The notes under the pieces: model-generated
What the model was told of the DNA's origin: nothing
Seen by the model: the letters and a program-made list of their open reading frames with translations, nothing else
The model's database searches: none
Shown: positions 1 to 7,813 of the stretch, piece after piece
Position numbering within the stretch: the stretch's first letter is position 1
Layout of the letters: every line of letters starts with the position of its first letter
Assembly (NCBI GenBank): GCA_018378255.1
Contig: JAGZXV010000007.1
Span: forward strand, 1-62,961
Reading direction: 5' to 3'
Length of the DNA: 62,961 nucleotides
Source: Clostridiaceae bacterium
GTDB taxonomy: Bacteria > Bacillota > Clostridia > Lachnospirales > Lachnospiraceae
Position numbers and translations under genes: made by a program

Positions 1-108
1 GGGGAAGAATATGCCGGGGAATGTATAGGAGAATATGCGCTGGAGATTCTGAAAGCGGGAGGGATTAAGCCGCTTATGAGGAAGAGGCTGATGGCGGAGA
101 AAGAATAG
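1..108 (+). CDS. 3' end of an unidentified gene (partial)
   Basis: The window opens inside an open reading frame in frame 1 that ends with TAG at 106-108. Only the last 35 residues are present; they are rich in Glu and Lys and end in a basic/acidic tail (KRLMAEKE). I do not recognise the family and there is too little sequence to assign one. It points toward the LysR gene on the minus strand, and the hairpins at 119-196 sit between the two converging genes. Confidence 0.5.
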   Translation, partial: GEEYAGECIGEYALEILKAGGIKPLMRKRLMAEKE

Positions 109-118
109 ATTTAATGTG

Positions 119-154
119 AAACGTGAAGGGATTTTCGAAAAAGCCTTGAGGTTT
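119..154. repeat. Imperfect palindrome, AAACGTGAAGG family copy 1
   Basis: The arms AAACGTGAAGG and CCTTGAGGTTT flank a TTTTCGAAAA centre. The arms pair at 9 of 11 positions. The same core recurs at 163-196, 23777-23813 (reverse orientation) and 28685-28720. It lies just downstream of the stop codon at 108. Confidence 0.7.
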
Positions 155-162
155 TAAAGTAA

Positions 163-196
163 AACGTGAAGGGATTTTCGAAAATCCCTTCACGTT
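163..196. terminator. Perfect 34-bp palindrome at convergent gene ends, family copy 2
   Basis: The arms AACGTGAAGGGA and TCCCTTCACGTT surround the self-complementary TTTTCGAAAA, so the whole 34 bp is its own reverse complement. It lies between the gene ending at 108 and the LysR gene ending at 221. It probably works as a bidirectional terminator, although neither side has a strong T-run. That role is inferred from position. Confidence 0.6.
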
Positions 197-220
197 CTAT
201 GTAAAAAAAACCAGAATCCA

Positions 221-1126
221 TCATCTCCCCCGAAACAACGGATAATTATGCGCCATCTCAATCAACCGCCTCTCCGGCTTGCTTAATGGCCTGTCATCCC
301 GGTAAATCACCGCGCTCAGCCGGTAAATCCCCGGAGACAGTGAAAAGTAAGTAATAGGCAGTTCCGGCCTCATGCAGGTGCGCGGAATAAACGCCACCCC
401 CACCTGGCTGGCCACCATATTCGTCACCGTAGTCATGTGGTTAACTGAACAAATAGCATCCGTATTAATATTGCATTCTTTTAAAAAGCCGCTGGTCGCG
501 TTGCTGACTGTGGAGTTTTTTCTGGGCAGAATAAAGTTTTCGCCGGAAAATGCTTCCGACAGCATAGCTGCTGTCAGGGCTTTTTTCTGATTTTCTTCGG
601 TACAAAAGGGATGGGTTGAAGGAACTGCGAATAAAATCTCCTCCTGTCCCAGAATCTCACTGCAGTGTTCAAACTTCTTAACCGAAGTAGTGGCTACAAA
701 TGCGATATCAATGCTTTTCTCCTCCAGCAGTTTTTCCGTAGGCATCAGGTTTCCTTCAAACAATTCCAGGCTCACTTCCGGAAATTCCTTTTTTAGGATG
801 GGAATCAGTTCCGATACCATCTTCAGGGACCAGATTGAGGTCGTGGCCACATTGATATGGCCCGAATTTGTGACCTCCGCAATATTACGGTAGAGTTCAT
901 TTTTCATATCTACCATTTTCTTTGCGCATTCCACATACATATTGCCCGCTTTAGTGGGAATCAATTCCCCTTTGAGCCGGGTGAAAAGGGGCGTTCCCAG
1001 TTCCTGCTCCAGTTTGGCCAGGTACTGGCTGAGTGAAGGCTGGGAAACATAGAGTTTCTCAGCCGCCTTGCGCATATTTTTTTCATTTGCAATTTCTATA
1101 ATATAGGATAAATATCGGGTGTCCAA
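221..1126 (-). CDS. LysR-family transcriptional regulator (left copy)
   Basis: A 301-residue protein of normal LysR length. The N-terminal winged helix-turn-helix is clear (about residues 1-60, with KAAEKLYVSQPSLSQYLAKL), followed by a periplasmic-binding-like effector domain (about 90-295). The start codon is TTG at 1126-1124, preceded by AAGGAAG on the minus strand. It is transcribed away from the binding-protein gene at 1540, the same arrangement as the regulator at 8740-7814 and its operon. The two proteins are clearly related (shared SQ.SLSQYL region and similar C-termini ending near YPLF). It probably responds to the transported solute and controls the left copy of the locus; the ligand is unknown. 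Confidence 0.93.
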   Translation of the reverse strand: MDTRYLSYIIEIANEKNMRKAAEKLYVSQPSLSQYLAKLEQELGTPLFTRLKGELIPTKAGNMYVECAKKMVDMKNELYRNIAEVTNSGHINVATTSIWSLKMVSELIPILKKEFPEVSLELFEGNLMPTEKLLEEKSIDIAFVATTSVKKFEHCSEILGQEEILFAVPSTHPFCTEENQKKALTAAMLSEAFSGENFILPRKNSTVSNATSGFLKECNINTDAICSVNHMTTVTNMVASQVGVAFIPRTCMRPELPITYFSLSPGIYRLSAVIYRDDRPLSKPERRLIEMAHNYPLFRGR

Positions 1127-1199
1127 TCCGCAGCTTCCTTTCTTAGAAGGTGATGTTTATTTAATAGGCAAGGGCTATTGAAACAATAATTATTGCCAA

Positions 1200-1229
1200 T
1201 TGGTGAATTTTACAGCCCTATAGTATAAT
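1200..1229 (+). promoter_or_regulatory. Predicted promoter and LysR control region of the left locus
   Basis: TTGGTG (1200-1205), an 18-bp spacer and TATAAT (1224-1229). The string CAGCCCTATA (1213-1222) recurs at 8833-8842 at the equivalent place in front of the intact permease operon, so the regulatory region was duplicated along with the genes. Just upstream, 1166-1197 contains AT-rich inverted half-sites suitable for a LysR dimer. Confidence 0.5.
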
Positions 1230-1321
1230 GAATCCATGAGAGTTGTGCATCTTGTATATAATCATCTCTATTATATCAATCTGCAGGGAAAATGCAATAG
1301 ACGGGAAAGGGAGAAGATAAA

Positions 1322-1509
1322 ATGGAGCATTACACAATAAAGCGCGCGGGGCAGATGACGGAACATCCTTATACCAAGGCCCTGTTGGCGGCTGTCCCTT
1401 TTATGGCCGCTGTGACAGGGCCATGGACCGGTGCAGGCAGGAGACGACCCGTCTTCAGAATGTGGGGGAAAACCACCAATTTTCACATCGGATGAGCCGT
1501 TCTGAATAG
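1322..1509 (+). pseudogene. Remnant of an oligopeptide ABC transporter ATPase (C-terminal scrap)
   Basis: An ATG at 1322 opens a short frame that contains EHPYTKALLAAVP (1361-1399), the hallmark at the end of DppD/DppF-type ATPase domains. At that point the match moves to another frame: from 1396 it reads PFYGRCDRAMDRC followed by a NVGENHQ segment and a stop at 1507-1509. This corresponds to the Cys-rich tail that ends the intact fused ATPase at 12918 (HPYTKALLSAVP, then CPFHDRCDRATERC and GNGHQ). The linker between the two motifs is deleted and the frame is broken. In the intact locus this tail directly precedes the binding-protein gene, just as here. The rest of the transporter has been lost. 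No product is expected. Confidence 0.82.
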
Positions 1510-1539
1510 TTATAATTTTAAATAAACAGGAGGATTTTT

Positions 1540-3183
1540 ATGAGAAAGTTAGCAGCAATGGTATTAGCAGGAACGATGCTTTTAGGAAGCATCACAGGAT
1601 GCGGCAGTTCTTCGAAAACTGCTGCGGGAAGTACAGCGGCAGGAAGTACGGCAGCAGGAGGAACCGCCCAGACAGAAGCCGCCCAACCCCAGCCTGAATC
1701 AAAGGACGGAGGAAATGGGGAAACAGCCGCAGCGCCTGCCGCAGAACAAAAAGGCGTGAAAATATCCACCATCGAAGGCCCGATCACCTTATTCCTTCCC
1801 CAGTCATCTTCAACCGGCGACCGCTGGTTTGCCTCGCCGGCCGTAGAATCTTTGGGAAGACTGGCAGAAGACGGAACCACCCAGCCCTGGCTGGCAAAAG
1901 AGTTTATCACGGACCCGGACGCGCTGACATTTACGATTAAACTGCGGGATGGGGTGAAATTCCATGACGGAAGTGTATGTGACGCAGAAGCGGTGGCGTG
2001 GAACATTGAACAGTATATGAAGAACGGTAAAAGCGCTGAAATTGACAATCCAAAAGAAGTTACTGCGGATGATGACCTGACCGTAACCGTTCATTACGAT
2101 GAATGGGCCAATAACTGGGATACTGTGCTGGGAGAGATCCATATCCTCTCAAAAGAGGCCTATGAAAAAAATGGAGAAGAATGGTGTAAGATCAACTGTG
2201 TGGGAACCGGCCCATTTGTTTTCGATTCCTACATAGCAGGCAGTTCCCTGAAATACGTTAAAAATCCGGAATACCGTATCGATGGACAGCCCTATGTGGA
2301 TTCGGTTGAATTCGTGGTGATTCCTGATACCAATACACAGGTATCCGCATTCTTAAACGGAGAAGTCGATATTCTGAACACCATTGACGGTATGGTGATC
2401 CAGACCGTCATGGCGGCCGGATTTGAAAATGTTGGGCGGGAATCAGCCAATATGGCCAACTTAAAATATGTGTTATTCAACAGCAAAAACCCGGATCATC
2501 CCACCGGAGACTTGAAGGTGAGACAGGCCATCATGCATTGTATCGACTGGGAAAATGTTGCTAAAGCGCTGTCCGGCGGCCTGGGAGAAGCGTCCAACCA
2601 ATTTGCAACCAAAGATTCCTGGGCCTACAGCCCCGATGCCAAATTCTATGAATACGATGTGGAACTGGCAAAACAGATGCTGGCAGAAGCCGGATATCCG
2701 GACGGATTTGAAACAAAAATCTACACAATTGCAAGAGACAACGATACGGCGGTTGCGCTTCAGGCCGCTTTAGCCCAGATCAACATCAAAGCCAGTGTGG
2801 AAACCGTAGATAATTCAGTAATGGCCGGAATGCAGAAGGAAGACGATATTGACGGCATCGTAATTGGAAAGGGCGCAGGCCAGATGGATTTCACCAATAA
2901 CTATATCCGTCTCTACTCTTCCCAGGGCATCAAAAACCATGGCATCATGCTCCGTCCAAAGGAATATGAAGACGCGTTATTCGGTGCAAGAGCTGCAAAG
3001 ACCCTGGATGAGAAGAAAAAACTGCTGCAGCAGGCATCCAAGATGCTGGTTGAAGACTATGTGATGCTGTTTCCAATGAGTGTGTTGTATAATTATTCAT
3101 TCAGCCAGCACGGACTTGTGGATACAGGCATGTACTATGTGAGCCTGACACAGTGGACGCCGGAAGCAATGCATTGGCAGTAA
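1540..3183 (+). CDS. ABC transporter solute-binding lipoprotein, peptide/nickel family 5 (copy 1)
   Basis: A 547-residue SBP_bac_5-type extracellular binding protein. A lipoprotein signal peptide ends in ITGC with the lipidated Cys at about residue 21, followed by a Ser/Thr/Ala-rich linker and the binding domain (about 75-547) that includes the family's FTIKLRDGVKFHDG and KNPEYR-type motifs. An AGGAGG site precedes ATG 1540. It closely resembles the proteins at 6104 and 12976. No permease or ATPase genes remain beside it, so it probably delivers its ligand to the shared permease encoded at 9049-12918 (inference). Despite the family name the ligand need not be a peptide: the neighbouring UxuA-like genes suggest a sugar-acid-containing compound. 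Confidence 0.93.
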   Translation: MRKLAAMVLAGTMLLGSITGCGSSSKTAAGSTAAGSTAAGGTAQTEAAQPQPESKDGGNGETAAAPAAEQKGVKISTIEGPITLFLPQSSSTGDRWFASPAVESLGRLAEDGTTQPWLAKEFITDPDALTFTIKLRDGVKFHDGSVCDAEAVAWNIEQYMKNGKSAEIDNPKEVTADDDLTVTVHYDEWANNWDTVLGEIHILSKEAYEKNGEEWCKINCVGTGPFVFDSYIAGSSLKYVKNPEYRIDGQPYVDSVEFVVIPDTNTQVSAFLNGEVDILNTIDGMVIQTVMAAGFENVGRESANMANLKYVLFNSKNPDHPTGDLKVRQAIMHCIDWENVAKALSGGLGEASNQFATKDSWAYSPDAKFYEYDVELAKQMLAEAGYPDGFETKIYTIARDNDTAVALQAALAQINIKASVETVDNSVMAGMQKEDDIDGIVIGKGAGQMDFTNNYIRLYSSQGIKNHGIMLRPKEYEDALFGARAAKTLDEKKKLLQQASKMLVEDYVMLFPMSVLYNYSFSQHGLVDTGMYYVSLTQWTPEAMHWQ

Positions 3184-3194
3184 GGAGAAGAAAA

Positions 3195-3407
3195 GTGCTT
3201 GGAGACAAAATTTACGTACAGCACAAGGCGGAATCAGACGATATGGACGGAGGAAATACCAACATCTGCAAGAGCCCGGAGATTCATCTGGGCCCTCCGG
3301 ACAGGGGTGTGAGCCGGACCGTACCATATTTTGAAGAAACTTTATTGGAAGACGGATATAGGAAAGTTCTTCTTCACTGTGCAGTTGAAGAGGTGGACCG
3401 GGCTTAG
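3195..3407 (+). pseudogene. Collapsed UxuA-like gene (70-codon in-frame deletion product)
   Basis: From GTG 3195, with AAGGAG at 3182-3187, a 70-residue frame runs to TAG 3405-3407. Its four blocks match separate parts of the intact UxuA-like protein at 14659-15639: the first about 17 residues (LGDKIYVQHK), an internal block near residue 65 (NTNICKSPEIHLG), a block near 255 (VPYFEETLLEDGY) and the C-terminal end (LLHCAVEEV). About 260 residues are missing, including the metal-binding HPNDPP region. All joins keep the reading frame. The catalytic barrel cannot form. The gene order binding protein then UxuA-like gene matches 12976-15639. Only 3 nt separate its stop from the FAD oxidoreductase start, so its translation may still help couple that gene. 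Confidence 0.85.
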
Positions 3408-3410
3408 GTT

Positions 3411-4760
3411 ATGAATAAATTATATGATATTGCAGTGGCAGGCGGCGGTCTGGCCGGGACATTTGCCGCCATTGCCGCTGCCAGAGAGGGAAAGACAGTT
3501 CTCTTAATAGAACAGAACGGATTTCTCGGCGGCAGCCTGACGGCCTGTGGGGTCGGCCCCATGATGACTGCCCATGCCGGAGAAAAACAGGTGATCAAGG
3601 GGTTATTCGAAGAAATGGTGGTCAGAATGATGCGGAGCGGTTACAGCTGCGGACATATTAAGGATACAACCAGGTACGTCAGCTACATCACTCCGTTTTC
3701 ATCGGAAGGGATGAAACTGGTCCTGGATGAGATGACCTCGGAAGCTGACTGCCACGTCCTCTTTCACACCAGTGTGGCCCATGCGGACTGCCGGAACGGA
3801 AAGATTACGTCGCTGACAATCTGCAACAAGGACGGCCTGTCAAAGATCAAGGCGGTAATCTACATCGATGCCACCGGAGACGGGGATCTGGCTTGTATGG
3901 CCGGCGCTCCCATGCAAAAAGGCCGTCCTGAAGACGGACAGTCCCAGCCCATGACCATGAACATGAAATACGGCAATGTGAACCGGGACATGTTAAAAAA
4001 CTATCTTCTGGATCATTTGGACCAGTTCCCGAGACTGATAGAAAGCCGCCGGTTATTGGAGGAATCAAACCACATGTCAGTGGCCGGATTTGCCCAACCG
4101 CTTCAAAGAGCGGTGAAAGACGGGGAGATCAGATTTCCCAGAGAAGAACTTCTCTTTTTTGAAACCGACCGTCCCGGAGAGTTTATCGTGAATACAACCA
4201 GAATTACCGGCAGCGACGGAACCGATGCCCAGAGCCTCAGCGACAGCGAGAGAGAAGGCAGGCGGCAGTGTGCCCAGCTGGACCGTTTCCTGAGACGGGA
4301 AGTTCCGGGTTTTGCAGATGCCATTCTGGAGTTTACAGGCCCTTCTATCGGTGTGAGGGGATCCAGACAGTTAAAAGGAAGATATGAACTCACGGCCTCT
4401 GACATTTTATCCGGTAAAATATTTGGCAGCAGGATCGCCCTTGCCGCCTATCCGGTAGATGTACACAGCCCGGACGGCGCGGGGACAGACAGTTGTTTTG
4501 AGATGGGGGAAAACGGATATTACAGCATTCCTTATGAAGTGATGTTCTGTGATGAAATCGCCAATCTTCTGGTCACCGGAAGGTGTGTATCCGCCAGTTT
4601 TGAAGCCCAGGCGGCGATCCGCACAACTCCCACCACGTCGGCCATGGGGCAGGCGGCAGGAACGGCAGCGGCTTTGGCTTTGGAAAGAAGTGTTGGTCTG
4701 GCAGAGCTGGATATTCAGCTGCTTCAAAAAAGATTAAGAGAGGGAAATGCGGTCCTCTGA
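3411..4760 (+). CDS. FAD-dependent oxidoreductase (FAD_oxidored family)
   Basis: 449 residues. The N-terminal Rossmann dinucleotide site is evident (DIAVAGGGLAGTFAA, about residues 6-20) with a Glu ending the second strand (VLLIEQ) and a GFLGG loop. The C-terminal part has the family's glycine-rich FAD-contacting segment (TTSAMGQAAGTAAALA, about 411-426). The start lies 3 nt after the UxuA remnant and has only a weak ribosome site of its own, suggesting translational coupling. Proteins of this type are cytoplasmic flavoenzymes that dehydrogenate or reduce small organic acids. The substrate cannot be read from sequence; the context suggests the compound imported by the adjacent binding proteins. 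Confidence 0.85.
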   Translation: MNKLYDIAVAGGGLAGTFAAIAAAREGKTVLLIEQNGFLGGSLTACGVGPMMTAHAGEKQVIKGLFEEMVVRMMRSGYSCGHIKDTTRYVSYITPFSSEGMKLVLDEMTSEADCHVLFHTSVAHADCRNGKITSLTICNKDGLSKIKAVIYIDATGDGDLACMAGAPMQKGRPEDGQSQPMTMNMKYGNVNRDMLKNYLLDHLDQFPRLIESRRLLEESNHMSVAGFAQPLQRAVKDGEIRFPREELLFFETDRPGEFIVNTTRITGSDGTDAQSLSDSEREGRRQCAQLDRFLRREVPGFADAILEFTGPSIGVRGSRQLKGRYELTASDILSGKIFGSRIALAAYPVDVHSPDGAGTDSCFEMGENGYYSIPYEVMFCDEIANLLVTGRCVSASFEAQAAIRTTPTTSAMGQAAGTAAALALERSVGLAELDIQLLQKRLREGNAVL

Positions 4761-4939
4761 TGGAAACACACTCTGGAACAGGGAAAATAAAATATAGCTG
4801 CTGCGGGTTTGGGCTGATTGACCTATCAGGGTCATCAGCCTTACTTATTGGGGAAGCCGGATACTTTTGTATGCAGCTTTTTCCCGATGAAGAAGGCCAC
4901 GCCAGGTGGCTGCCGTTCCTGTATAAGTATTTGCTATAA
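4760..4939 (+). CDS. Small ORF of 59 residues overlapping the FAD gene stop (TGATG)
   Basis: ATG 4760 shares its A with the TGA that ends the FAD oxidoreductase, a typical coupling arrangement, and the frame stays open to TAA 4937-4939. The product has a hydrophobic, glycine-rich middle (GFGLIDLSGSSALLIG) and could be a small membrane protein or the truncated start of a transporter. I cannot identify it. Because both neighbouring genes show deletions, a gene remnant is as likely as a real small protein. A hairpin (4812-4840, GGCTGAT-GACC pairing with GGTCATCAGCC) followed by TTACTTATT lies inside it and could instead be a weak terminator. From 4940 to 5114 I see only AT-rich sequence and the ribosome site of the next gene. 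Confidence 0.4.
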   Translation: METHSGTGKIKYSCCGFGLIDLSGSSALLIGEAGYFCMQLFPDEEGHARWLPFLYKYLL

Positions 4940-5114
4940 ATTTTATAGGTCCTGTGAATTGGTCATAATGATGCAGTAATATTATAATAAATACATAAAG
5001 ATGTACGAAATACACAGAGAAATACAAATGGAAGTGGTAGGAAAAGAATGTTTGTAACGGTTATGGCATTGAAATTAAAGGGCTGTTACGGATATTAAAA
5101 AGAAGGAGGAAGAT

Positions 5115-6107
5115 ATGCTGGGAAATGGAATTCGCACACAGATGAAAGTGGTATCAGACTATACGGATGAACAGCTTCATTTTATAAAACAAATGGGGGT
5201 GGATCATGTATTTGCGATGTTTAAAAATGAACATACGGACTATGACTCGGTGATGAAGTTTACGGAGCGGCTTAGAAAGGCCGGGCTTACGGTTACGGAT
5301 GCAGGCAATACGGATATTTATAAAAATCCGTTGATCCATTTGGGGCTTCCGGGACGGGATGAGGCCATTGAGAGGTACAATGCATTTACCCGTATTCTGG
5401 CAAAGGCCGGAATCTATATCACTTATATGACATGGGAGCCCAATAAAGTGCTCACCAGCCGCATTGATGTGGGCAGTTATACCAGACAGGCCCCGGCCAG
5501 AATTGTGGATATACCGGAACTGGAAAAAAGGCCGTACAGCCATGGAAGACTTTTTACCAGGGAGGAAATCTGGGATAATTTTAAATACTGGCTGGACAGG
5601 GTCCTTCCGGTCTGTGAAGAAGAAAAAGTGAAAATCGCCCTCCACCCCAATGATCCGCCGGTGGAGTGTCTTTTGGGAATTTCCAATCTGATTATATCGG
5701 CAGACGATTACAAACACGCCTTTGAACTGGCCGGAAACAGCCCTTACCTGGGAATGAAGATGTGTATGGGATGCTGGCTGGAAGCAGGAGAAAAGTTTGG
5801 AAATCTTCTGGAGGACATTCAATACTTCATTGAACAGGACAAGGTTTTGATTGTTCATTTCCGTAATGTGAGCGGCACTATGCCGTATTTTGAAGAAACG
5901 CTGCTGGAGGATGGCTATATGAATATGTATGAGGCCATGAAACAGCTGGTGCGCTGTGATTACCAAGGTGTGATCCATGTGGATCATGTGCCCCGGTTTA
6001 CCAAAGAGTGCGGAGGGATGAATTCATCGTTCGCATATTCTACCGGATATATGAAGGCTCTTTTAAACTGTGCAGTACAGGAAATCAATAAGGAGGAAAG
6101 AATATGA
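5115..6107 (+). CDS. UxuA-like (mannonate dehydratase family) enzyme, copy 2
   Basis: 330 residues, predicted TIM barrel of the UxuA / xylose-isomerase-like class. Recognisable motifs are HPNDPP (about residue 178), HFRNVSG (about 246) and HVDHVP (about 291), which supply the His/Asp metal ligands in true mannonate dehydratases. UxuA converts D-mannonate to 2-keto-3-deoxy-D-gluconate. This protein is shorter than E. coli UxuA, so a related sugar acid is equally possible. An AAGGAGG site precedes ATG 5115. Its stop overlaps the start of the next gene (ATGA), so the two are co-translated. It is a close paralogue of 14659-15639. Confidence 0.85.
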   Translation: MLGNGIRTQMKVVSDYTDEQLHFIKQMGVDHVFAMFKNEHTDYDSVMKFTERLRKAGLTVTDAGNTDIYKNPLIHLGLPGRDEAIERYNAFTRILAKAGIYITYMTWEPNKVLTSRIDVGSYTRQAPARIVDIPELEKRPYSHGRLFTREEIWDNFKYWLDRVLPVCEEEKVKIALHPNDPPVECLLGISNLIISADDYKHAFELAGNSPYLGMKMCMGCWLEAGEKFGNLLEDIQYFIEQDKVLIVHFRNVSGTMPYFEETLLEDGYMNMYEAMKQLVRCDYQGVIHVDHVPRFTKECGGMNSSFAYSTGYMKALLNCAVQEINKEERI

Positions 6108-7765
6108 GAAAAACAAAAAGACTGCTGGCTGTTGGACTGGGTGTAATGCTGGCCGCAGGCTGTCTGGGCGGATGCGGTAAAAAAGCAGAACCGGCCCCGG
6201 CTGCAAAGACAGAGGCTGCTAAAACCGCAAAGGAAGATTTGGGGCAGGGGGAAAAACAGGATTCAGCGGACAAAGGTACGGAAACGCAGAACGGGCAGGA
6301 AACGGCAGAAGCAAAAGAGAGTAAGGGAGGTTCGGTAGTGATAGCGAGTTCCACTCCCCAGCAGACCTTTTTTATGCCCCAGTCTTCCTCTACAGGGGAC
6401 CGGTTTGCCATACAGCCGATTTTAGAACCATTGGGAAGATCGGATTCACAAGGAAATTATGAGCCATGGCTTGCAGAAGACTTTGTTGTGGATAATGATG
6501 CGCTGACATTCACTATTAAATTGAGAAAAGATGTTTATTTTCACGATGGATCGGTCTGTGATGCGGATGCAGTTGTATGGAACATTGAACAGTATATTAA
6601 AAACGGAAAGGCCAGTGAGATCGGCTCTCCCGCATCGGTTGGGAAAACAGATGATCTGACTGTGGTGATCCAGTATGATAAATGGGCAAATGACTGGGAA
6701 AATGTGATCGGAGATATTTATATCTGCTCGAAAGAAGCTTATGAAAAAAATGGTGCGGAATGGTGTAAGATTCATGCGGTAGGCACAGGCCCGTTTGTAT
6801 TTGACTCCTACATTGCAGATACGAAAATAACATACAAGAAAAATGAAAATTACCGTATTGAGGGACTTCCCAAAATAGATACCTTAGAGATTGACTTTAT
6901 AAAAGACAGCAATACCGTAGTTTCTGCCCTTCTGAATAAAGAAGTGAATGTGGCTATGAAACTGAACAACGATCAGATTATCAATACCGTAAAAGCGGCA
7001 GGGTATGAACGGATCGGAGGAGACACGGCAAACTGTGCCGGTATAAAACATATTATCTGGAACAGCAAGAGCGATAAACATCCGATGGGAGATTTAAAAG
7101 TGCGTCAGGCCGTGATGCATGCAATAGACTGGGATAACGTAGCAAAAGCATTGTCGGGAGGAATGGGGGAAGCAACACCGCTGTTTTGTACCAAAGATTC
7201 CTGGGCCTACAGCCCTGAAGCCGAATTCTATGAGTATGATGTGGAATTAGCAAAAAAAATGCTGGCAGAAGCCGGTTATCCAAACGGCTTTGAAACAACT
7301 ATTTATTGTATTTCCAGTAATACGGATACGGCCACGGCATTTCAGGCATGTCTTGACCAGATTGGAATAAAAGCGGAAATATCCGTTCTGGACAGTTCCG
7401 TACTGGCCTCCATGCAGAAGGAAGACGATATAGACGGATTTATCGCAGGCAGCGGAGCCGCCAAAATGGATTTTGTAAATAACTATATTCGTCTATACTC
7501 TTCGGAAGGAATCAAAAATCATGGAATTATGCTGCGGCCGGCGGAATTTGAAGAGCCATTGTTCGCGGCCAGGGCGGCAAAGACCTTGGAGGAGAAGAAG
7601 ACGCAGCTCCAAAAGGCAGCTAAGGCGCTGGTTCAGGATTATGTGATGATTACTCCTCTTGCGGTTGTCTATTCCCAGTCATATGGAGAACCTGGACTAA
7701 AGGATACAGGAATATCTGAAGTAGATATGGCACAATGGACGCCGGAATCGATGTACTGGGAGTAA
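6104..7765 (+). CDS. ABC transporter solute-binding lipoprotein, peptide/nickel family 5 (copy 2)
   Basis: 553 residues. The signal peptide has two possible lipoprotein cysteines (AAGC at about 20 and LGGC at about 24), then a Lys/Ala/Glu-rich linker and an SBP_bac_5 domain starting with FFMPQSSSTGDRF, a motif shared with the copy at 12976. The start overlaps the previous gene by 4 nt. No permease genes follow; the next gene is the convergent LysR. It probably uses the permease at 9049-12918. The three paralogues differ most in the linker and in the central ligand lobe, consistent with different but related ligands (inference). Confidence 0.93.
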   Translation: MRKTKRLLAVGLGVMLAAGCLGGCGKKAEPAPAAKTEAAKTAKEDLGQGEKQDSADKGTETQNGQETAEAKESKGGSVVIASSTPQQTFFMPQSSSTGDRFAIQPILEPLGRSDSQGNYEPWLAEDFVVDNDALTFTIKLRKDVYFHDGSVCDADAVVWNIEQYIKNGKASEIGSPASVGKTDDLTVVIQYDKWANDWENVIGDIYICSKEAYEKNGAEWCKIHAVGTGPFVFDSYIADTKITYKKNENYRIEGLPKIDTLEIDFIKDSNTVVSALLNKEVNVAMKLNNDQIINTVKAAGYERIGGDTANCAGIKHIIWNSKSDKHPMGDLKVRQAVMHAIDWDNVAKALSGGMGEATPLFCTKDSWAYSPEAEFYEYDVELAKKMLAEAGYPNGFETTIYCISSNTDTATAFQACLDQIGIKAEISVLDSSVLASMQKEDDIDGFIAGSGAAKMDFVNNYIRLYSSEGIKNHGIMLRPAEFEEPLFAARAAKTLEEKKTQLQKAAKALVQDYVMITPLAVVYSQSYGEPGLKDTGISEVDMAQWTPESMYWE

Positions 7766-7813
7766 AGCAGTTCAGAGTTTAGAGCTTTCTGGGGAACGGT
7801 GATTCGATACAGG

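Noticed and set aside
4812..4840. Intrinsic terminator after the FAD oxidoreductase
   Set aside because: The stem is plausible but the following sequence (TTACTTATTG) is a poor T-run and it lies inside a coupled small ORF, so it is not listed as a separate terminator.
5154..5987. 277-codon minus-strand frame opposite the UxuA-like gene
   Set aside because: It mirrors a conserved enzyme gene with clear motifs; no start signal or recognisable domain.
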